A stretch of DNA of 64,000 nt from Eutreptiella sp. 'Long Island Sound 2002' (lineage: Eukaryota > Euglenozoa > Euglenophyceae > Eutreptiales > Eutreptiaceae). The DNA lies in contig OZ038386.1 of NCBI GenBank assembly GCA_964036045.1, positions 17,682,329 through 17,746,328 of the forward strand. Reading direction: 5' to 3'. Positions 59,501 to 64,000 of the stretch are shown one piece after another (positions within the stretch are counted from its first letter, which is position 1; every line of letters starts with the position of its first letter). Both the position numbers and the translations under genes were made by a program. The notes beneath the pieces are model-generated. The model did no database searches, had not been told where the DNA came from, and saw nothing but the letters and a program-made list of their open reading frames with translations.

Positions 59501-59642
59501 TTGTGGCAATCAAAACACAACAAATTTTGGGTGCACACCATGAGCGCTTTGTGCCTGTGCTGTGCTATTTTGGACCTGTTTCCTTGATGGCCAAGGTGAC
59601 TGCGGTAACCACTGTGTTCCCACACACAAGCCTGTGGTCCCA

Positions 59643-59835
59643 GGCATAAAACCACACCCGAATGGGGCATAAAACCACCTTTAAAACCACCCCAGGTGGT
59701 TTTATGCCCACTTTAAAAAGTGATAAAACCACCCCTTTTGGGGGGAAAAACATCCCTTTGGGGGGATACAACCACCCCTTTTGGGTACTAAACCCACCCC
59801 CTTCGGGGTGATAAAACCACCCCGGGGTGCTTTAA
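59643..59835. repeat. ATAAAACCACCCC repeat cluster 1 with perfect hairpin
   Basis: About eight loose copies of a (G)ATAAAACCACCCC + TTTTGGGG unit. A perfect 16-bp stem, GGGCATAAAACCACCT (59665-59680) with AGGTGGTTTTATGCCC (59694-59709), sits inside it. Confidence 0.85.
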
Positions 59836-60215
59836 TGCCACCAAAGCAACAAATGACATAACACAACAAACAAAAGCAGTCTCAGCAATGCTGCCACAAA
59901 AGCAATGCATGTCGAACTAGATGAATAGCAAACCCAAACCATGTCTGAAGTCCCATCTCACACCCCATTTGTAAAATTGTCCCCAGCCAGGTCACACATC
60001 CTATGACACATATACAAAGAGCAATGTGAAGCAAAACACTGAGTGTAAAACCATATGGCGTTTCCTGACCCTCCATCACCTCTCCTCCCTCCATACCCGA
60101 AATGGAAATGGGGCAAGCCCCCGCCCCCATCCCCAAGGGTGTTCTCCTTACAGCACAACATATAGACCTTAGGCAACTTGTCTGCAGGTACTATGGTTCT
60201 AGGTTAACGGATAAA

Positions 60216-60425
60216 ATCACCGAAAAGGGAGGATAAAACCACCACAAACGGGTGATAACCCCCCCGCCCCCAACAACATAACCCCTTGGGAGAATAAAAC
60301 AACCCCCCCAAAAGGGAGGATAAAAACCACACCCCAGTGGCATAAAACCACCCCAGGGGTCAAAAAAATGGCCAAAAAAGGGGGTTGGGGGTGGTTTTAT
60401 CCTCCATTTGGGGGTGGTTTTATAC
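60216..60425. repeat. ATAAAACCACCCC repeat cluster 2, both orientations
   Basis: Copies of GGATAAAACCACC and CATAAAACCACCCC on the left are followed by GGGGTGGTTTTATCCTCC and GGGGGTGGTTTTATAC on the right, so the cluster as a whole is an inverted array. It lies about 380 bp from cluster 1. Confidence 0.85.
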
Positions 60426-63400
60426 TCACGACCACACAACCCTGCCCCTTATTCAGTCCAATAACTCAGATAATGAGTTAAAACAAATTAATTTTCACAC
60501 TGAAAATGCCAAATTGCTGTCAGTTTTCAAAATCTGCTGTTTTTGCCCTGTGGACCGATCCTTTCCTGGCTGTGGGTGGTTTTCAGGGTGGTGTACACAA
60601 ACCACAACAGCCTTTTGTTTGTGGCATTTCAGATGTCCCCTTTTTGTGTGCCGCACATTGGTTTGCACATTCGGCCAATCTTGCCATCCTGACAGTATTG
60701 TTGGGTTGATGGGTGGGACAGGCCTATTGTGCCAGTGTCATACCCCACCACCCCTGGAGACATCATATTGTCACTGATTACGACTATGTTTACTTCAGCA
60801 TGGTCCACACCTGGTGTGGGACTGGTGTATGGGGATGAACAACTGGGGTTGTGAAGTGTTGCTGCTGAGCACTGGGCTCGCTGGTGCCCATACCTTAGGT
60901 TTGAATGACTTGATTTGGATTGGACTGCTGCAGATGCTGGGTAGGGTGATGACAGCCCAGGTTCAGTGAAAAACTCATTCCGATTACAAACCTATGCTGT
61001 GTAGAATTTTGGCAGCCTCATATATGAAATTCATTTTCCTGCCCTGATCCTGTTAAACTTGCCCTGATCTGCTGAGGGTGAAAAATACTTAGAGCAATCC
61101 TGGAATCAAATACATGTGGTATCAAGAAAATATGTGTCTGAGACACCGGAGGCCCCCATCGGATATTTGTTCTCCACCAGATGTATGCACTATTGAGCAC
61201 GCAAAGACTGTCACGACTAAATGTACAACAGAAAGAAAACAAAGGGTAGACCTGTATGGCTTGGGGCCAAGGGGTCCTCAGGTCAGTGCCAAATCATTTC
61301 AGACCATGGCACCCTGCATACCTGGTATCTGGGGATACTGTGTTTTAACATCTGCACCACACCCGCACTGTGTCACGTAGTCCAACTACGGTTCAACTAC
61401 GGAGGTGATGAAGAAAGCTGCAATTCATCTACACCATCAGCGTTCTGGCGTCTCTTACCATACCAGTAAGGATAACGAAGGGAGAGGAGGCTCAGGCAAA
61501 AGCTTTGACATCCGGCACTTGGGTCCCACCATAAACCGTACATGCGATACTGTGTGCAGCAATCTTATCTCAGACCTTGTTACACGGTTGAAACTACTGG
61601 ATCAGATATGGTACACCATGGGTAACATGATCCTATTTTGGTCATACCGCAGTTATCGGAGGGTGGGGTCAGGCCCTGGTGGCCAGGCAAAGCCTAGGCC
61701 CCCTGCCCTACACCCTCCCTGTGGGGAAGAGGCGGTAGAGGGACCGTCTGGGGACAACATAGGTAGTTCCATACAAATGTGCATGAGCTGCTGGCACTGA
61801 AGCTGTATGCCACATTCTTTTTTCCCTGAAAAGTCCAGACCCAGGGAAGTTGCAGAAGCCATCTTACAAGATGGCACTCAAGAAAACTCCGGGAAGCAAG
61901 GATCAGAGCAGTCCGCTGCTACGTGGTCTCCCTTGGTAAGCAGCTTTGGGCGTTGGAAGGGAAAGCACTGTGTGCAGCAGAAATCGCGTTCTTCAGCAAA
62001 AAGAGACAAATGGCAAATACATCCAAATTGGATCACAACATGATGTAGTTTGATTCCTTTTTTTGAAGAGAGGGGGGCTGACCTCCAGATGTGGTCGAAG
62101 TATTGATCCTGTTCCAAGACACTCAGGTGAAATATGCACACCTGGAATATTCTCATGCACATCAAGAGCCTTTGCCCGGACTGGATTATGCATATGGTTG
62201 TGAGGGAAGCCATAGCACATCAATGTACCCTCCGGGGTACTCACCCCGGAAGGCAACAGCGACACTGAGGGAACGTTATTGTGCCGGGCATCGTTTTAGA
62301 CCAAAATGCCCCCAACCAACACAATACTGAGCAACCACGGTGATTCCTCCCTCCTCTGGGGACACCTCTCTGCTTTGGAGATCCCGAGAGGGCAGGGGTC
62401 ACGTAGCCACTTTTGATTGCGTTTGTTCAACCTACTGGTGCTATTGAGGTTAATCACCCCATATTCCTCTTCACATTGGAGACCCTGAAGAGGCGGAGGA
62501 CATGCAGCCAGTCCATTTTTTCAGAGATTCCATTTCAATTTACCCTGAAACGATAGGGGTTACAGAGCCATTTGACTTTTCCCCGAGATAATCATATAAT
62601 GATGCACATGGGTGGATGCATGCACAGAGTACTAGCACACAGAATCCACACCTACCACTACCTGAGACAAGCGCTAGAACTAGAGAACTCCCTTGGGAAT
62701 ATCTGCACTGTGTGCGTACTGCGTGCTAGAAGCCATAGCATACACTCATGAACACCATGACCTCTTGAGAGCACCAGAATCACACCAAAACATAAATCAT
62801 TATGGTCATCATCTTCTCGGGAGGCATCCTCATTTGCCCATAACCCATGATACTGTTTATACTCGGAGCAGCGTGAGGCTTGAAATAGTGTCTAGTACTT
62901 CCAGTAATACTAGAAATTTGCACTGTGTGGGCACTGCGTGCAAAGGTGCCCCCCCAAAAAAAGCAACCGCCGTAGCCATCAATAAAGCACCACACTTGTC
63001 TGGGTGCTTTTCAAGGCAGTGCAGACATTCCTCCTTAGAGAGTCCTGTCATCAGTTGGCATATCCAGGGATCCTCTGGAACTGCACAACAGAGCCCGCTC
63101 CCATGTTCCAGTTTTCATCGCCTGCACTTTCACCCGACAAATCCAGGTGATCAAGATCCTCGGCGCCCAAGAGGTCGCCGCACGTACCCCACCTGAGGAG
63201 CTCGGCTTGACCACACTCATTCCTGTGTTCAGGCCTATGTATAAACCAGCACTATATTACAGGAAGGCACCGCGCCCTCAACTTCGAATTTCCACGGACA
63301 AATTTCGGGAAAACCAGGCGGGCAATGGGGGGAAACGGGGGGGACAGGGGAAATGGGGGAAACAAGGGGAAAATGGTGAAAACAGGATGGAAAATGGGGA

Positions 63401-64000
63401 GGGGGGGGGGGGCTCCAGAACATGGGAGAAACCTTGAAAGAAATCTCAAGAACATTCGGAGCAGTAGCAGTGCTGCCCTCAACTCTCTCTGTGTATGGAA
63501 GGCCCGTTGCCGCACAGGGCCCATAGCTGAGAGGTTGTGGACAGTTCTGGAATCGGATGCATGAGATGGCAGCACAGAGCTGCCACGCTGAAGCAAAATC
63601 AAGAAGAATATCTGATCACTGGAAACATCACAAAAAGAAATGTCGAGTACTTTGAAAACCAAGGGAGTTGTGGACTGTTAGTTGTGAAATTGGGATGTGA
63701 CCCCAATGGGTGCTGACCGAGCAAAGCAGAGACATGTCCGTTGATGATTCAGTGACCAGGCCTTACCACTTCGATTGCGAAGGTCTTGCGACAAAGCATG
63801 TCAAAGCCTCGGACCCTCAACTCCAACTCCGACAAACCGACCCAAATTTGGTGAGATGGAGTCCCGGCCTTCGGTCGATCAGACCTGCAATGACGGGTGT
63901 TCTGCCCATTGCCACGTTGCTTTGTTTCCGTGCGCTGCATTTGTTGGTGTGGCGATCCATTGGCCCTGACGACTCTTGAGAACCTTCTTACAGGCTCCAA

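Larger units (their letters stand above)
53585..64000. other. No recognisable gene; AT-richer sequence with repeats
   Basis: No family motif was found on either strand. Weak exon-like stretches are 54892-55125 (plus, one hydrophobic segment after a good TGTCTGCAG acceptor), 58290-58589 (minus, Ser/Asp-rich), 56208-56350 (minus, acidic) and 63144-63300 (plus). Two clusters of TAAAACCACCCC-type repeats lie at 59643-59835 and 60216-60425, and a G-rich stretch at 63325-63412. Confidence 0.45.

Overview
This is a stretch of a eukaryotic nuclear genome. Several genes reassemble from separate exons joined at GT..AG introns, and large parts of the window are repeat-rich with no recognisable gene. Calcineurin A is normally absent from land plants, and a DUF4395-glutaredoxin fusion with intron-rich genes and little coding density suggests a protist, possibly an alga. 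I cannot name the lineage from sequence alone. Runs of 10-17 C or G and palindromic repeat elements are very common, especially between 20 and 50 kb.

Genes supported from the sequence, left to right: calcineurin A catalytic subunit (minus strand, 10 exons rebuilt, 10778 down to 5891); a small J-domain-like protein (11685-11960, plus strand, divergent from calcineurin); proteasome subunit beta-3 (15752-18375, two exons); a DUF4395 membrane domain fused to a dithiol glutaredoxin (23113-24457, two exons); an 894-residue zinc-finger protein with a fresh 423-bp in-frame tandem duplication (28744-31428, no intron in the ORF); a ROMO1/Mgr2-type mitochondrial membrane protein (36578-36850); a small unknown ORF (41068-41442); and a large DEAH/DEVH-box RNA helicase resembling TDRD9/Spindle-E (45615-53584, four exons). 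These are housekeeping or regulatory genes with no sign of an operon-like or pathway cluster.

The space between genes is dominated by repeats. Two families of short elements end in poly-C/poly-G, carry terminal inverted repeats and are flanked by TA dinucleotides. A larger palindromic element at 42087-43402 has arms that recur elsewhere in the window and carries a nested insertion. tRNA-like sequences occur in facing inverted pairs near 41.7 and 43.7-44.0 kb. There are several minisatellites, the most striking a roughly 16-copy T-tract array inside the last intron of the helicase gene. The segments 1-5854, 11961-15751 and 53585-64000 hold no gene I can identify.
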